The notes beneath the pieces were generated by a model. The model saw only the letters and a program-made list of their open reading frames with translations. It did not search any database and was not told where the DNA came from. 64,000 nucleotides of DNA from Pseudomonas gingeri (lineage in GTDB: Bacteria > Pseudomonadota > Gammaproteobacteria > Pseudomonadales > Pseudomonadaceae). How positions within the stretch are numbered: position 1 is the first letter of the stretch; each line of letters starts with the position of its first letter. A program made the position numbers and the translations under genes. The stretch lies in contig NZ_JACAOS010000021.1 in the NCBI RefSeq assembly GCF_013386165.1, positions 186,768 through 250,767 on the forward strand. Direction: 5' to 3'. Positions 24,704 to 34,154 of this stretch are shown here, piece after piece.

Positions 24704-26341
24704 ATGACTGACAACAAGATCGACTCACAACTGATTGGCGGTGAGGACAGCCTGCGAGTGTTTGAGGGCCTCAATCGTGGCATGTCGCGGCGTAACGCCC
24801 TGCAGATGCTGGGTTTGGCCGGGGTGGCGGCGGTGGGTGCGGGCAGCCTGTTCGGCGCAGCCGGCAAGCTGTTTGCCGAAGAGGGCGTAAGTCCGGGTAA
24901 AGGCAAGCCCGGTGGACGTATCCGTGTCGCCGGCTCGTCCAGTTCGACCGCCGATACCCTGGACCCGGCCAAAGGCTCGTCGTCCACCGACTACGTGCGT
25001 CATTACATGTTCTACAACGGCCTGACGCGTTTCGACAGCCATATGGTGCCGCAACTGGAGTTGGCCGAACGTATCGACAGCACCGACGCCACGCTGTGGA
25101 TGATCACCCTGCGCAAGGACGTGACGTTCCACAATGGCAAGGCGCTGACCGCCGCCGACGTGGTGTTTTCCCTGTTACGGCACAAGGATCCCATCACCGG
25201 TTCCAAGGTCCTGCCGCTGGCGGCGCAGTTCGATGAAGTCAAGGCCGTCGACACTCACCAGGTACAGGTCCGCTTGAGTGGCCCGAATGCCGAGCTGCCG
25301 TCGATCCTGGCCATCTCTCACCTGTTGATCGTTCCCGAGGGGACGAGCGATTTCAGCCAGGGCATCGGCACCGGCCCGTTCAAGGCCAAGGAGTTCAAGC
25401 CCGGCGTGCGTTCGATCGGTGTGCGCAATACCAATTACTGGAAACCCGGCCTGCCGTATCTGGACGAGATCGAATTTATCGCCATTGCCGACGAGCCGTC
25501 GCGGGTCAATGCCTTGTTGTCGGGTGACGTGCACATCATCAACGAGGTCAACCCGCGCTCAACGGCTCGCATCAAGGGCAGCGCCAAGCATCGGGCCGTG
25601 GACTCGCCGTCGGGTAACTATACTGACCTGATCATCCGCCAGGACCAGATGCCAGGTCAGAGCCCTGAATTCACCCAGGCCATGAAACTGCTGCTGGACC
25701 GGGAACAGATCAAATCGGCGATATTTCGTGGTTATGCAGTGGTCGGCAACGATCAGCCGATTGCGCCAGGTTCGCGTTTCTACAATGCCGATTTGCCGCA
25801 GCGGCCTTATGACCCGGAGAAGGCGCGTTTTCTGCTGAAGAAGGCCGGTATGGAAAATATCAGCATGCCACTGATGTGCTCGCCGGCAGCGACCGGTTCG
25901 GTGGATATCGCCGTGCTGTTGCAGCAGTCGGCCAAACAGGCCGGGCTCAAACTTGACGTCAACCGCCTGCCAAGTGATGGCTACTGGTCCAACCACTGGG
26001 CGAAACATCCGCTGAGCTTCGGCAACATCAACCCACGGCCCAATGCCGACATGATTTTTTCGCAGTTCTTTCAATCGACGGCACCCTGGAACGAGTCGGG
26101 TTGGAAGAACGATCAGTTCGACCAGTTGCTGGTGCTGGCCCGGGGTGAAACCGACGAGGCCAAGCGCGGCAAGATGTACGCCGACATGCAGGTCCTGGTG
26201 CATGAGCACAGTGGTATCGGCATTCCGGTGTTTATCAGCAACATCGACGGCGTCGACCAGCGCGTCAATGGTTATGGCACCAACCCCCTGGGTGGCTTCA
26301 TGGGGTACATGTTCGCCGAGCAGGTCTGGCTGGAGGCTTGA
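24704..26341 (+). CDS. ABC transporter substrate-binding protein, peptide/opine type, Tat signal
   Basis: The 545-residue protein belongs to the DppA/OppA family (SBP_bac_5): TLDPAKGSSSTDYVRHYMFYNGL, LRKDVTFHNGKALTAADVVFSL and a C-terminal GFMGYMFAEQVWLEA. The leader has SRRNALQMLGLAGVAAVGAGSLFG after about 27 residues, a twin-arginine-type signal, suggesting export in folded form. It heads a tight transporter operon (26383-30054). The ligand is probably the cluster's substrate: a peptide-like, opine-like or amine compound. Confidence 0.9.
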   Translation: MTDNKIDSQLIGGEDSLRVFEGLNRGMSRRNALQMLGLAGVAAVGAGSLFGAAGKLFAEEGVSPGKGKPGGRIRVAGSSSSTADTLDPAKGSSSTDYVRHYMFYNGLTRFDSHMVPQLELAERIDSTDATLWMITLRKDVTFHNGKALTAADVVFSLLRHKDPITGSKVLPLAAQFDEVKAVDTHQVQVRLSGPNAELPSILAISHLLIVPEGTSDFSQGIGTGPFKAKEFKPGVRSIGVRNTNYWKPGLPYLDEIEFIAIADEPSRVNALLSGDVHIINEVNPRSTARIKGSAKHRAVDSPSGNYTDLIIRQDQMPGQSPEFTQAMKLLLDREQIKSAIFRGYAVVGNDQPIAPGSRFYNADLPQRPYDPEKARFLLKKAGMENISMPLMCSPAATGSVDIAVLLQQSAKQAGLKLDVNRLPSDGYWSNHWAKHPLSFGNINPRPNADMIFSQFFQSTAPWNESGWKNDQFDQLLVLARGETDEAKRGKMYADMQVLVHEHSGIGIPVFISNIDGVDQRVNGYGTNPLGGFMGYMFAEQVWLEA

Positions 26342-26382
26342 TGTGGGTCGGTTTGCAGCTGGGCAGTGCGGGAGGGCAAGTG

Positions 26383-27339
26383 ATGAATAGCAACACACTG
26401 TGGTTGATCGGCCGGCGTCTGCTCGCCGCGATCGTGACCTTGTTGATCGTGTCCATGATCGTGTTTGCGATCACGGCGGTATTGCCGGGGGACGCGGCGC
26501 AACAATCGCTCGGACAGTTCGCCACGCCCGAGCAGGTGGCGGCCTTGCGGCTGAAGCTGGGGCTCGACCAGCCCGGTGTGGTGCGTTATCTGCACTGGTT
26601 GCTGAACCTGCTCAGGGGGGACATGGGCATCTCGGTGTCCAATGCCATGCCCGTCGGCGAGTTGATGGCTGGGCGCGTGCCCAACACCCTGATGCTGGCG
26701 GTCGCCACCGCCCTGGTATCGGTGCCGGTGGCACTGATTCTGGGCATCGGTTCGGCCATGGGCCAGGGCGGACGCATCGACAGCTTCCTGAGCTTTGTCA
26801 CCCTGGCCATGGTCGCCGTCCCGGAGTTTCTGGTGGCGACCCTGGCGGTGCTGGTGTTTGCGGTGAACCTGGGCTGGTTGTCGGCGCTGTCCTATGCCAG
26901 CGACATCACTTCACCGTGGCAATTCATGCGGACCTACGCCTTGCCGGTCATGACGCTGTGTTGTGTCATCGTCGCGCAGATGGCCCGCATGACCCGCGCC
27001 GCCGTCATTGATCAACTCGACAGTCCCTACGTGGAAATGGCCCGGCTCAAGGGGGTCGGCCCGATGCGCATCGTCCTGCGTCATGCCTTGCCCAATGCCA
27101 TCGGGCCGATTGCCAATGCCATCGCCCTGAGCCTGTCGTATCTGCTGGGTGGCGTGGTGATCGTCGAGACGATCTTCAACTACCCCGGTATCGCCAGCTT
27201 GATGGTCGATGCCGTGACCAACCGTGACATGGCGCTGGTCCAGGCCTGCACCATGCTGTTTTGCGCGGCGTACCTGGGGCTGGTGCTGATTGCCGACCTG
27301 TGCGCGATCCTGTCCAATCCGAGGCTGAGAAACCAATGA
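26383..27339 (+). CDS. ABC transporter permease, DppB-like
   Basis: The 318-residue membrane protein has the DppB/OppB N-terminus (RRLLAAIVTLLIVSMIVFAITAVLPGD), LGQFATPEQVAALRLKLGLDQP, and an EAA loop in RLKGVGPMRIVLRHALPNA. I chose the ATG at 26383, preceded by GGGAGGG, over one at 26341 that gives an unusual extension. It pairs with the next permease. Confidence 0.92.
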   Translation: MNSNTLWLIGRRLLAAIVTLLIVSMIVFAITAVLPGDAAQQSLGQFATPEQVAALRLKLGLDQPGVVRYLHWLLNLLRGDMGISVSNAMPVGELMAGRVPNTLMLAVATALVSVPVALILGIGSAMGQGGRIDSFLSFVTLAMVAVPEFLVATLAVLVFAVNLGWLSALSYASDITSPWQFMRTYALPVMTLCCVIVAQMARMTRAAVIDQLDSPYVEMARLKGVGPMRIVLRHALPNAIGPIANAIALSLSYLLGGVVIVETIFNYPGIASLMVDAVTNRDMALVQACTMLFCAAYLGLVLIADLCAILSNPRLRNQ

Positions 27340-28211
27340 ACAATCTCATTGTGAAGTCGACGCCCGCCACTCCCGATCTTTCGGCTGGCAAGGTGTCCCA
27401 TGGCCCGGCCTGGCTGGGCCTGATCGGGGCCGTGATGTGCGTGATCTGGTTGCTGGTGGCGATCTTCGGTCCCTGGCTGGCGCCGCATCCGGTGGGTGAA
27501 GTGGTGTCCGATAATGTCTTCGACAGCCTCAGTGCGCTTTATCCGTTCGGCACCGATTACCTGGGCCGGGACATGCTCAGCCGAGTCCTGGTCGGTGCCC
27601 GCTTCACCGTTGGCCTGGCCTTGATCGCGGCGGTACTGGCCAGCGGCCTGGGCACCGGTTGCGCGCTGCTGTCGGTGGTGTCGCCCAAATGGCTGGATGA
27701 AGTGATCAGCCGCTTGATGGATGCCTTTATCTCGATCCCGAGCAAGATGCTGGCGTTGATCATGGTCTCGGCGTTCGGCTCTTCGGTCACCTTGCTGATC
27801 TGCACCGCGGTGTTGAGTTTCTGCCCTGGCGCCTTCCGCATTGCCCGCAGCATGGCGGTGAACATCGAAGCGCTGGAATACGTGCAAGTCGCCCGCACCC
27901 GTGGCGAACATCGCTTGTATATCGCCTGCATGGAAATCCTGCCGAACATGCTCAACCCGGTGCTGACCGACCTCGGGCTGCGCTTCGGTTACATTGTCCT
28001 GCTGCTCAGCGGCATGAGTTTTCTGGGCCTCGGTGTGCAACCACCGGATGCCGACCTCGGTTCCCTGGTACGGGAAAACATTGGCGGCCTCAACCAGGGC
28101 GCGCCGGCCATCGTGATCCCGGCCCTGGCCATCGGCACCCTGACCATCGGTGTGAATCTGTTTATCGACAGACTGTCGTCCCGACGTAGTCGCCGTGCGG
28201 GAGGGCATTGA
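27336..28211 (+). CDS. ABC transporter permease, DppC-like
   Basis: The 291-residue protein has the DppC/OppC pattern: an N-terminal span WLGLIGAVMCVIWLLVAIFGPWLAPHP, then FGTDYLGRDMLSRVLVGARFT, and the EAA loop RTRGEHRLYIACMEILPN. Its ATG overlaps the stop of the DppB-like gene (ATGA). It forms the transmembrane channel with that protein. Confidence 0.92.
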   Translation: MNNLIVKSTPATPDLSAGKVSHGPAWLGLIGAVMCVIWLLVAIFGPWLAPHPVGEVVSDNVFDSLSALYPFGTDYLGRDMLSRVLVGARFTVGLALIAAVLASGLGTGCALLSVVSPKWLDEVISRLMDAFISIPSKMLALIMVSAFGSSVTLLICTAVLSFCPGAFRIARSMAVNIEALEYVQVARTRGEHRLYIACMEILPNMLNPVLTDLGLRFGYIVLLLSGMSFLGLGVQPPDADLGSLVRENIGGLNQGAPAIVIPALAIGTLTIGVNLFIDRLSSRRSRRAGGH

Positions 28212-28212
28212 A

Positions 28213-30054
28213 ATGAGTGAGTTGATTCGAGTCGAAGACCTGCGCGTGGTCGCCTGTGGCGAGCGCGGCGAGGTGGAAATCGTCAAGGGTGTGAGCTTCT
28301 CCCTGGAAAAAGGCGAAGTGTTGGCACTGATCGGCGAGTCCGGCTCCGGCAAGACCACCATCGCCCTGGCGCTGCTCGGGTATGCCCGGCGCGGCTGCCG
28401 GTTGTCGGGCGGGGTGGTACAGGTCGGCGAGCACGACATGCTGGCGTTGAGCGAACGTGAGCTACAAGGTCTGCGTGGTAACCGGGTGTCATATATCGCC
28501 CAAAGCGCGGCGGCGGCGTTCAACCCGGCGAAGAAGCTGATCGACCAGGTCGTGGAGGGTGCGCTGATTCATGGCCTTGGCAGCCGGCTCGCACTGGAAA
28601 CCAAGGCCATCGGGTTGTTCCGCGACCTGGCCCTGCCGGACCCGGATCACATCGGCCAGCGCTACCCGCACCAGGTCTCGGGTGGGCAATTGCAACGGGT
28701 GATGGCGGCCATGGCCTTGATCAGCGATCCGTTGCTGGTAGTGCTCGACGAACCGACTACCGCCCTCGACGTGACCACCCAGATCGACGTACTGCGGGCC
28801 TTCAAGCGGGTGGTCCGCGAACGCGGGGCGACGGCGGTCTATGTCTCCCACGATCTCGCCGTCGTGGCGCAGATGGCCGACCAGATCGTGGTGCTCAACG
28901 GCGGCCAGATTTTCGAACAGAGTGGCACTGCGGCATTGCTCAAAGGCCCGACCCATGAGTACACCCGCAGCCTGCTGGCGGCGGCGCGGCCCGATGCGAC
29001 GATCCGTCCGCCCAGCGGCCTGGTCGAAGACGAACCGTTGTTGACGATCAAGGGCTTGACCGCCGGCTATGGCAACAAAAACCTGCAGGGTATGCCGTCG
29101 ATCCGCGTGCTGGAAGACATCGACCTGACGGTCCGCCGAGGGCAGGCCATCGGTGTGATTGGCGAATCGGGCTCCGGCAAGTCGACCCTGGCGCGGGTGG
29201 TGGCGGGGCTGCTGACCCCGGCGCTGGGTGGACTGACGTTCGCCGGCCAGCCCCTGGGCGGTAGTCTTGGCGAACGCACTCCCGAGCAATTTCGACGCAT
29301 TCAGATGGTCTTCCAGAACGCCGACACCGCGCTCAACCCGATGCACAGTGTCGGTACAATTCTGAGCCGACCGCTGAAGATGTATTTTGGCCTCAAGGGC
29401 GCTGCCTTGCACGAGCGTATCGGCGAATTGCTGGACCTGGTGCGGTTGCCGAGAACCATGGCCGAGCGGCGTCCCAATGAACTCTCCGGCGGGCAAAAGC
29501 AACGGGTCAACCTGGCCCGGGCGCTGGCGGCCAAACCCGACCTGATCCTCTGCGACGAAGTGACCTCGGCCCTCGATACCGTGGTCGGCGCGGCGATTCT
29601 CGAACTGCTGCGCGACCTGCGCCGGGAGCTGGGGGTTTCGTACCTGTTCATCAGTCACGACATTTCCACCGTGCGCGCGCTGTGCGACGACATCGTGGTG
29701 ATGTACAGCGGCCACAAGGTTCAGGCCGGCACCCGGCAGTCATTTGCCCAGGCGCCGTTCCATCCCTACACCGACCTGTTGATTCACTCGGTACCGGAAC
29801 TGCGCCAGGGCTGGCTGGAGCACTGCGGCCCCCCCTGCGCGGAACTACCGCCCATCGGCGCGAAGGCCAATGTGCCGGAGCTGTGCACCTTCCTCAATCG
29901 TTGCCCGGTACGGGTGGACGGTCTGTGCAATCACACCGCGCCGAGCCGTCGGACCATTGATGGCGGCAGTGAAATCCTCTGCCATCACGACAGCGCCGAG
30001 CTGCTCAAGACACAGCTGGACTTGAATATCATGACCCAGGGAGCCTATGCATGA
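28213..30054 (+). CDS. Fused dual ATP-binding protein of the peptide/opine ABC transporter
   Basis: The 613-residue protein is a DppD-DppF fusion. Each half has a P-loop (GESGSGKTT near residue 38 and GESGSGKST near 319), a signature (QVSGGQLQR and LSGGQKQR) and Walker B (LLVVLDEPTTALD and LILCDEVTSALD). The second half ends with the oligopeptide-type Cys-rich tail (CTFLNRCPV, LCNH). The ATG at 28213 is one base after the permease stop. Confidence 0.92.
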   Translation: MSELIRVEDLRVVACGERGEVEIVKGVSFSLEKGEVLALIGESGSGKTTIALALLGYARRGCRLSGGVVQVGEHDMLALSERELQGLRGNRVSYIAQSAAAAFNPAKKLIDQVVEGALIHGLGSRLALETKAIGLFRDLALPDPDHIGQRYPHQVSGGQLQRVMAAMALISDPLLVVLDEPTTALDVTTQIDVLRAFKRVVRERGATAVYVSHDLAVVAQMADQIVVLNGGQIFEQSGTAALLKGPTHEYTRSLLAAARPDATIRPPSGLVEDEPLLTIKGLTAGYGNKNLQGMPSIRVLEDIDLTVRRGQAIGVIGESGSGKSTLARVVAGLLTPALGGLTFAGQPLGGSLGERTPEQFRRIQMVFQNADTALNPMHSVGTILSRPLKMYFGLKGAALHERIGELLDLVRLPRTMAERRPNELSGGQKQRVNLARALAAKPDLILCDEVTSALDTVVGAAILELLRDLRRELGVSYLFISHDISTVRALCDDIVVMYSGHKVQAGTRQSFAQAPFHPYTDLLIHSVPELRQGWLEHCGPPCAELPPIGAKANVPELCTFLNRCPVRVDGLCNHTAPSRRTIDGGSEILCHHDSAELLKTQLDLNIMTQGAYA

Positions 30055-30359
30055 ACGGGCGTTTTGTAAGGCTGGCCGAACAGGGCCGGCCGATCGTCAG
30101 ATTGCAGGTGGACGGCGCACCGATTGAGGCTTTGCAGGGCGATACGCTGATGGTCGCGTTGCTGACCCAGGGCACGGCATTGCGTCAGTCGGAGTTCGAC
30201 ACGGGGCGCCGCGCCGGTTTCTGCCTGATGGGCGCGTGCCAGGATTGCTGGGTCTGGACCCGCAGCGGTGAACGTCTGCGTGCGTGCTCCAACGAAGTCC
30301 GTGAAGGGCTGGATATCGTCACCACACAACCGGAGGCGATATGGCCACTGCACGGATAG
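30051..30359 (+). CDS. [2Fe-2S] small subunit of a three-component FAD oxidase (HcnA/LhpF/SoxX-like)
   Basis: The 102-residue protein is a Fer2_4-type ferredoxin domain: Cys residues in GFCLMGACQDCW and RAC give CX4CX2CX12C for one [2Fe-2S] cluster. Such proteins are the small subunits of octopine/nopaline oxidases, hydroxyproline dehydrogenase and hydrogen cyanide synthase. Its ATG overlaps the ATPase stop and its end overlaps the next gene by 19 bases, so transporter and oxidase are one transcript. Confidence 0.88.
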   Translation: MNGRFVRLAEQGRPIVRLQVDGAPIEALQGDTLMVALLTQGTALRQSEFDTGRRAGFCLMGACQDCWVWTRSGERLRACSNEVREGLDIVTTQPEAIWPLHG

Positions 30360-31717
30360 TCATCGTCGGCGCCGGTCCGGCCGGTGTTCGCTGCGCGGAA
30401 ACCTTGTTGGCCGCCGGTTTCAAGCCAATCCTGATCGATGAAAATCATCGCGATGGCGGGCAGATCTACCGTCGACAGCCGCAAGGTTTTACTCGCGATT
30501 ACGCCACGCTGTATGGCACCGAAGCCGCCAAGGCCCGGGACCTGCACCTGAGTTTCGAGCGCTTGCGCGGGTCGATCGATTACCGCCCGGATACCCTGGT
30601 GTGGAACCTTGTGCCGGGGCAGCTGTGTTGCGTCAGCCAGGGCAAACACTCGACCGTCGATTACGACGCGCTGATCCTTTGCACGGGTGCCACCGACCGC
30701 CTGATGCCGATCGAAGGCTGGCAGTTGGCAGGTACCTACAGCCTCGGTGGTGCGCAGATCGCACTCAAGTCCCAGGCGGTGTCCATCGGTCACAGCGTGG
30801 TGTTCATGGGCAGCGGGCCGTTGTTGTATCTGGTCGCCAGCCAGTACCTCAAGGCGGGTGCAAACGTAGCGGCGGTGCTCGACACTTCGCCCCTGGGCAA
30901 ACGCATCGGTGCTTTGCCGAAACTGCTGGCGCGCCCCGGGTTGCTGCTCACCGGGATGAAACTTCTGGCGCAGTTGTACCGGGCGAAGATTCCTCTGCAC
31001 CTGGGCATCCAACCCCAGCAGGTGCTGGGTGACGCCGCCAGCGGTGTCCGTGGCGTGCAGGTGCGTACGGCGGCAGGGACAACCTTGGAGGTGGCGTGCG
31101 ATGCCATCGCCCTGGGTTATCACCTGCGCCCGGAAACCCAATTGGCGGACCTGGCCGGTTGTCGACTGCGCTTCGACGAGGCGTCCAGCCAATGGTTGCT
31201 GGCCACCGATGACGATGGCCGGACCTCGGTGAGTGGTGTCTATGCCGCTGGGGATGGTTCGAGAATTCGTGGCGCGGATGCCGCCGAACACGCCGGACGC
31301 CTGGTGGCCATGGCGCTGCTGGAGGATTTGCACAAACCGGTGGATGCCGGGTTGCGCGACGAACAACGTCATGCCCTGGCGGTGATGGAGCAGTTTCGCC
31401 TTGGCCTGGCCCAGGCGTTCCCCTGGCCGTCGGCGCAAGCCAAAGCCTTGCCGGATGCCGCCATTGTCTGCCGTTGCGAGATGATCAGTGCCGGCGAGTT
31501 GCGGCGTACGGTCAGTGAAAAGGGCGCCTGTGAAGTCAACCGGGCCAAGGCCTTCAGCCGAGTCGGCATGGGCCGTTGCCAGGGCCGTTACTGCTCCCAG
31601 GCCGGGGCCGAGGTGATTGCCGCTGCGGCGGGCGTCAGCGTCCAGCAGGTCGGCCGCCAGCGCGGCCAGGCGCCGGTCAAACCGCTTTCGATGCTCACCG
31701 AGGAGGTGTCGCCATGA
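30341..31717 (+). CDS. NAD(P)/FAD-binding subunit of the three-component oxidase (HcnB/OoxA-like)
   Basis: The 458-residue protein starts MATARIVIVGAGPAGVRCAETLLAAG (FAD motif), has a second dinucleotide fold near VVFMGSGPLLYLVASQYL, and a C-terminal BFD-like [2Fe-2S] module with VCRCEMISAGELRRTV and GMGRCQGRYC. This matches the middle subunit of opine oxidases and of D-hydroxyproline dehydrogenase. It overlaps its partners at both ends. Confidence 0.88.
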   Translation: MATARIVIVGAGPAGVRCAETLLAAGFKPILIDENHRDGGQIYRRQPQGFTRDYATLYGTEAAKARDLHLSFERLRGSIDYRPDTLVWNLVPGQLCCVSQGKHSTVDYDALILCTGATDRLMPIEGWQLAGTYSLGGAQIALKSQAVSIGHSVVFMGSGPLLYLVASQYLKAGANVAAVLDTSPLGKRIGALPKLLARPGLLLTGMKLLAQLYRAKIPLHLGIQPQQVLGDAASGVRGVQVRTAAGTTLEVACDAIALGYHLRPETQLADLAGCRLRFDEASSQWLLATDDDGRTSVSGVYAAGDGSRIRGADAAEHAGRLVAMALLEDLHKPVDAGLRDEQRHALAVMEQFRLGLAQAFPWPSAQAKALPDAAIVCRCEMISAGELRRTVSEKGACEVNRAKAFSRVGMGRCQGRYCSQAGAEVIAAAAGVSVQQVGRQRGQAPVKPLSMLTEEVSP

Positions 31718-32868
31718 CGCTACAGAAAGCCGATGTAGTGATTGTCGGCGGCGGCCTGATGGGGGCGGCCGCAGCGTTTTTCCTGCGTCGGCGTGGGCAG
31801 ACGGTGATCCTGCTGGAGCGCGACCAGATCGGTCAGTACGCCAGTGGCGTGAACTTCGGCAATGTCCGGCGTCAGGGGCGTTTCCTGGGGCAGCTGGAAT
31901 TGGCCAACCGCTCCTGGGCCTTGTGGAAGCGTTTGCCGGAGCTGATTGACGATGACCTCGAGTTCATTGCCAGCGGGCATATGCGCGTGTGTTACCGCGA
32001 AGACGAGATCGCCGAGCTGCAAGCCTATGCAGACGCCCCTGAGGCCGCGCAACTGGACTTGCAGATCTTGCGTGGCGATGAGTTGCGCAAGCGCTTCGGG
32101 TTTCTCGGGCCGGATGTGCAGGGCGGCTCCTACGCGCCCCACGATGGCCATGCCAACCCTCGTCTGGCGGCCCCGGCGTTTGCCCGGGCGGCACGGCGTC
32201 TCGGCGCGCGGATCGAGGAGCAGACCGAGGTGGCCGAGGTGCAGAAGGTCGGTGCTGAGTTCAGCATCACCACCACCGACGGTCGCCAGTTCAGCGCCGA
32301 ACGCCTGCTGATCACCGCGGGTGCCTGGGGGCAGAAACTCTCGGCGCAATTCGGCGAGCCGGTACCGCTGGACACCCATGGCCCACAGATGGCAGTCACC
32401 GAGCCGGTGCCTTATGCCTTGCCGACGGTGATCGGGGTGTACACCAAGATTCCCGAGGAAGTGATTTATTTCCGCCAGATCCCCCGTGGCAACATTGTCA
32501 TCGGCGGCGGCTACCGCAGCAAACCGGACATGCTGACCCGTCGGGCCCAGGTCGAGCCCCGCAGCATCCTCAACCAGCTCCGGCAGATGCGTCGTCTGCT
32601 ACCGGGGGTCGGCAATCTGAACATTATCCGGGTCTGGAGCGGTATCGAAGGTTACCTGCCCGATTCCCTGCCGGTGATGGGCCCGAGCGGTACCGTCGAC
32701 GGTTTGTTCTATGCCTTCGGCTTCTGTGGTCACGGTTTTCAGCTTGGCCCGGGTGTCGGCGATGTGATGGCCGAACTGATCAGCACCGGTAGCACCAGCA
32801 CTTCTATTGAACCGTTCTCCATCCGTCGGTTCGCCCTTTCAGCCGAGCAACGGAGCAAGGCCTCATGA
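31714..32868 (+). CDS. FAD-dependent catalytic subunit of the three-component oxidase (HcnC/OoxB-like, DAO family)
   Basis: The 384-residue protein has VVIVGGGLMGAAAAFFLRRRGQTVILLE, a DAO-type middle (GGSYAPHDGHANP) and C-terminal GFCGHGFQLGPGVGDVMAEL. It should oxidise the C-N bond of an amino or imino acid and pass electrons through the other two subunits. The ATG at 31714 overlaps the preceding stop. The substrate is unknown; the adjacent opine-type transporter favours an N-substituted amino acid over glycine-to-cyanide chemistry. Confidence 0.87.
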   Translation: MTLQKADVVIVGGGLMGAAAAFFLRRRGQTVILLERDQIGQYASGVNFGNVRRQGRFLGQLELANRSWALWKRLPELIDDDLEFIASGHMRVCYREDEIAELQAYADAPEAAQLDLQILRGDELRKRFGFLGPDVQGGSYAPHDGHANPRLAAPAFARAARRLGARIEEQTEVAEVQKVGAEFSITTTDGRQFSAERLLITAGAWGQKLSAQFGEPVPLDTHGPQMAVTEPVPYALPTVIGVYTKIPEEVIYFRQIPRGNIVIGGGYRSKPDMLTRRAQVEPRSILNQLRQMRRLLPGVGNLNIIRVWSGIEGYLPDSLPVMGPSGTVDGLFYAFGFCGHGFQLGPGVGDVMAELISTGSTSTSIEPFSIRRFALSAEQRSKAS

Positions 32869-34022
32869 AACCCCGTGTACTGGATATTCTCAAACGCCTG
32901 ATGGCTTTCGACACGGTCTCGTCGGAGTCGAACATGGCCCTGATCGAATACGTGCGCGACCTGTTGTTGAGCAAGGGTATCGAGTCGCTGATCGTCAAGG
33001 ATGAAACGGGTAAAAAAGCCAACCTGTTCGCCAGCACCGGTCCTCGCGAGTTGCCGGGGATTCTGCTCTCCGGGCACACCGACGTGGTCCCGGCGGCGGG
33101 CCAGGCCTGGACCTTCCCGGCGTTTCAGGCAACGGTGCAGGATGGGAAGATTTATGGCCGTGGCAGTTGCGACATGAAGGGCTTCATTGCCCTGGCCGTC
33201 GATGCCATGCTCGAGGCCGCGGACAGCCCGTTGAGTCGGCCGCTGCAACTGGCGCTGTCCCATGACGAAGAGACCGGTTGCGTCGGCGTGCGGCGTTTGC
33301 TGGATGTGTTGCACCTGGCACCGGTACGGCCATTTCTGTGTTTGATCGGCGAGCCGACCCAGATGCAGTTCGTGCTCGGGCACAAGGGCAAGGGGTCCTA
33401 TCGCACCTACTGCCGGGGCCTGGAGGCTCACTCATCGCTGGCGCCGCGCTCGGTCAATGCGATCCACGTGGCCTGTGATTTCATTGCCGCACTGCGCCAG
33501 AGCCAGCAGCAACTGCAGGAGCAGGGTGCCCAGGATGCCGACTACGATGTGCCTTACAGCACGGTGCATGTCGGGCAGATTGTCGGCGGCAGGGCGCTGA
33601 ACATCGTGCCGAACCTTTGCACCCTCGATTTTGAAGTGCGTAATCTGCCAGCGGACGATCTGGATCAGTTTCTGGAGCAGATGCGCGAGCGTGCGCAAGT
33701 GATCGTGCGCGAAGCCAAGCGCCTGTCCAGTGTTGCGGACATCGAAATCGAAACCCTCAATGTCTATCCTGGTCTCGACACCCATCCGAGCGTTGAGGCA
33801 GTGCGCTTTCTGAAGCACTTTGCCGCGCCGGACACCGGCACCGCCAAAGTCTCTTTCGGCACCGAAGGCGGGTTGTTCAAGCAACGTCTGGATGTCCCTG
33901 TGGTGGTCTGCGGGCCGGGCTCTATCGAACAGGCCCACAAGCCGGACGAGTTTATCGAGATCAGCCAGATGGAGGCCGGGGAGCGGTTTCTGGAGGGACT
34001 GCTGGGCTCCCTGAAACTGTGA
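32865..34022 (+). CDS. ArgE-like M20 family deacylase/peptidase
   Basis: The 385-residue enzyme has the M20 metallopeptidase signatures: LSGHTDVVPAAG with the first metal His/Asp, YGRGSCDMKGFIAL with the bridging Asp, and SHDEETGCVG with the catalytic Glu pair. It resembles acetylornithine deacetylase ArgE and related N-acyl amino acid hydrolases. Its ATG overlaps the oxidase stop, so deacylation or amide cleavage is an integral step of the pathway. Confidence 0.88.
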   Translation: MKPRVLDILKRLMAFDTVSSESNMALIEYVRDLLLSKGIESLIVKDETGKKANLFASTGPRELPGILLSGHTDVVPAAGQAWTFPAFQATVQDGKIYGRGSCDMKGFIALAVDAMLEAADSPLSRPLQLALSHDEETGCVGVRRLLDVLHLAPVRPFLCLIGEPTQMQFVLGHKGKGSYRTYCRGLEAHSSLAPRSVNAIHVACDFIAALRQSQQQLQEQGAQDADYDVPYSTVHVGQIVGGRALNIVPNLCTLDFEVRNLPADDLDQFLEQMRERAQVIVREAKRLSSVADIEIETLNVYPGLDTHPSVEAVRFLKHFAAPDTGTAKVSFGTEGGLFKQRLDVPVVVCGPGSIEQAHKPDEFIEISQMEAGERFLEGLLGSLKL

Positions 34023-34036
34023 TTTTCCCACCGAGC

Positions 34037-34050
34037 GGAAATCTGCCGTT
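34037..34050 (+). promoter_or_regulatory. AATCTGCCG-type motif before the semialdehyde dehydrogenase gene
   Basis: The site reads GGAAATCTGCCGTT and lies about 105 bases upstream of the ATG at 34155, in the only sizeable gap (34023-34154) of this part of the cluster. It shares its core with sites at 20651 and 37834-37869. Confidence 0.4.
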
Positions 34051-34154
34051 CTGCTACAAAATTCAGCATCCGACACTGCCCTGAAGGCGCTTTCAGCATC
34101 CTCGTCCGTGACACCTCCCTAGACTGGAGCGTGTCTCGGATCAGGACCTCGACC

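Noticed and set aside
30051..32868. Hydrogen cyanide synthase hcnABC
   Set aside because: Subunit layout is the same, but the tight coupling to an opine-type transporter and ArgE-like gene favours an amino/imino acid oxidase; cyanide production cannot be excluded without a tree.
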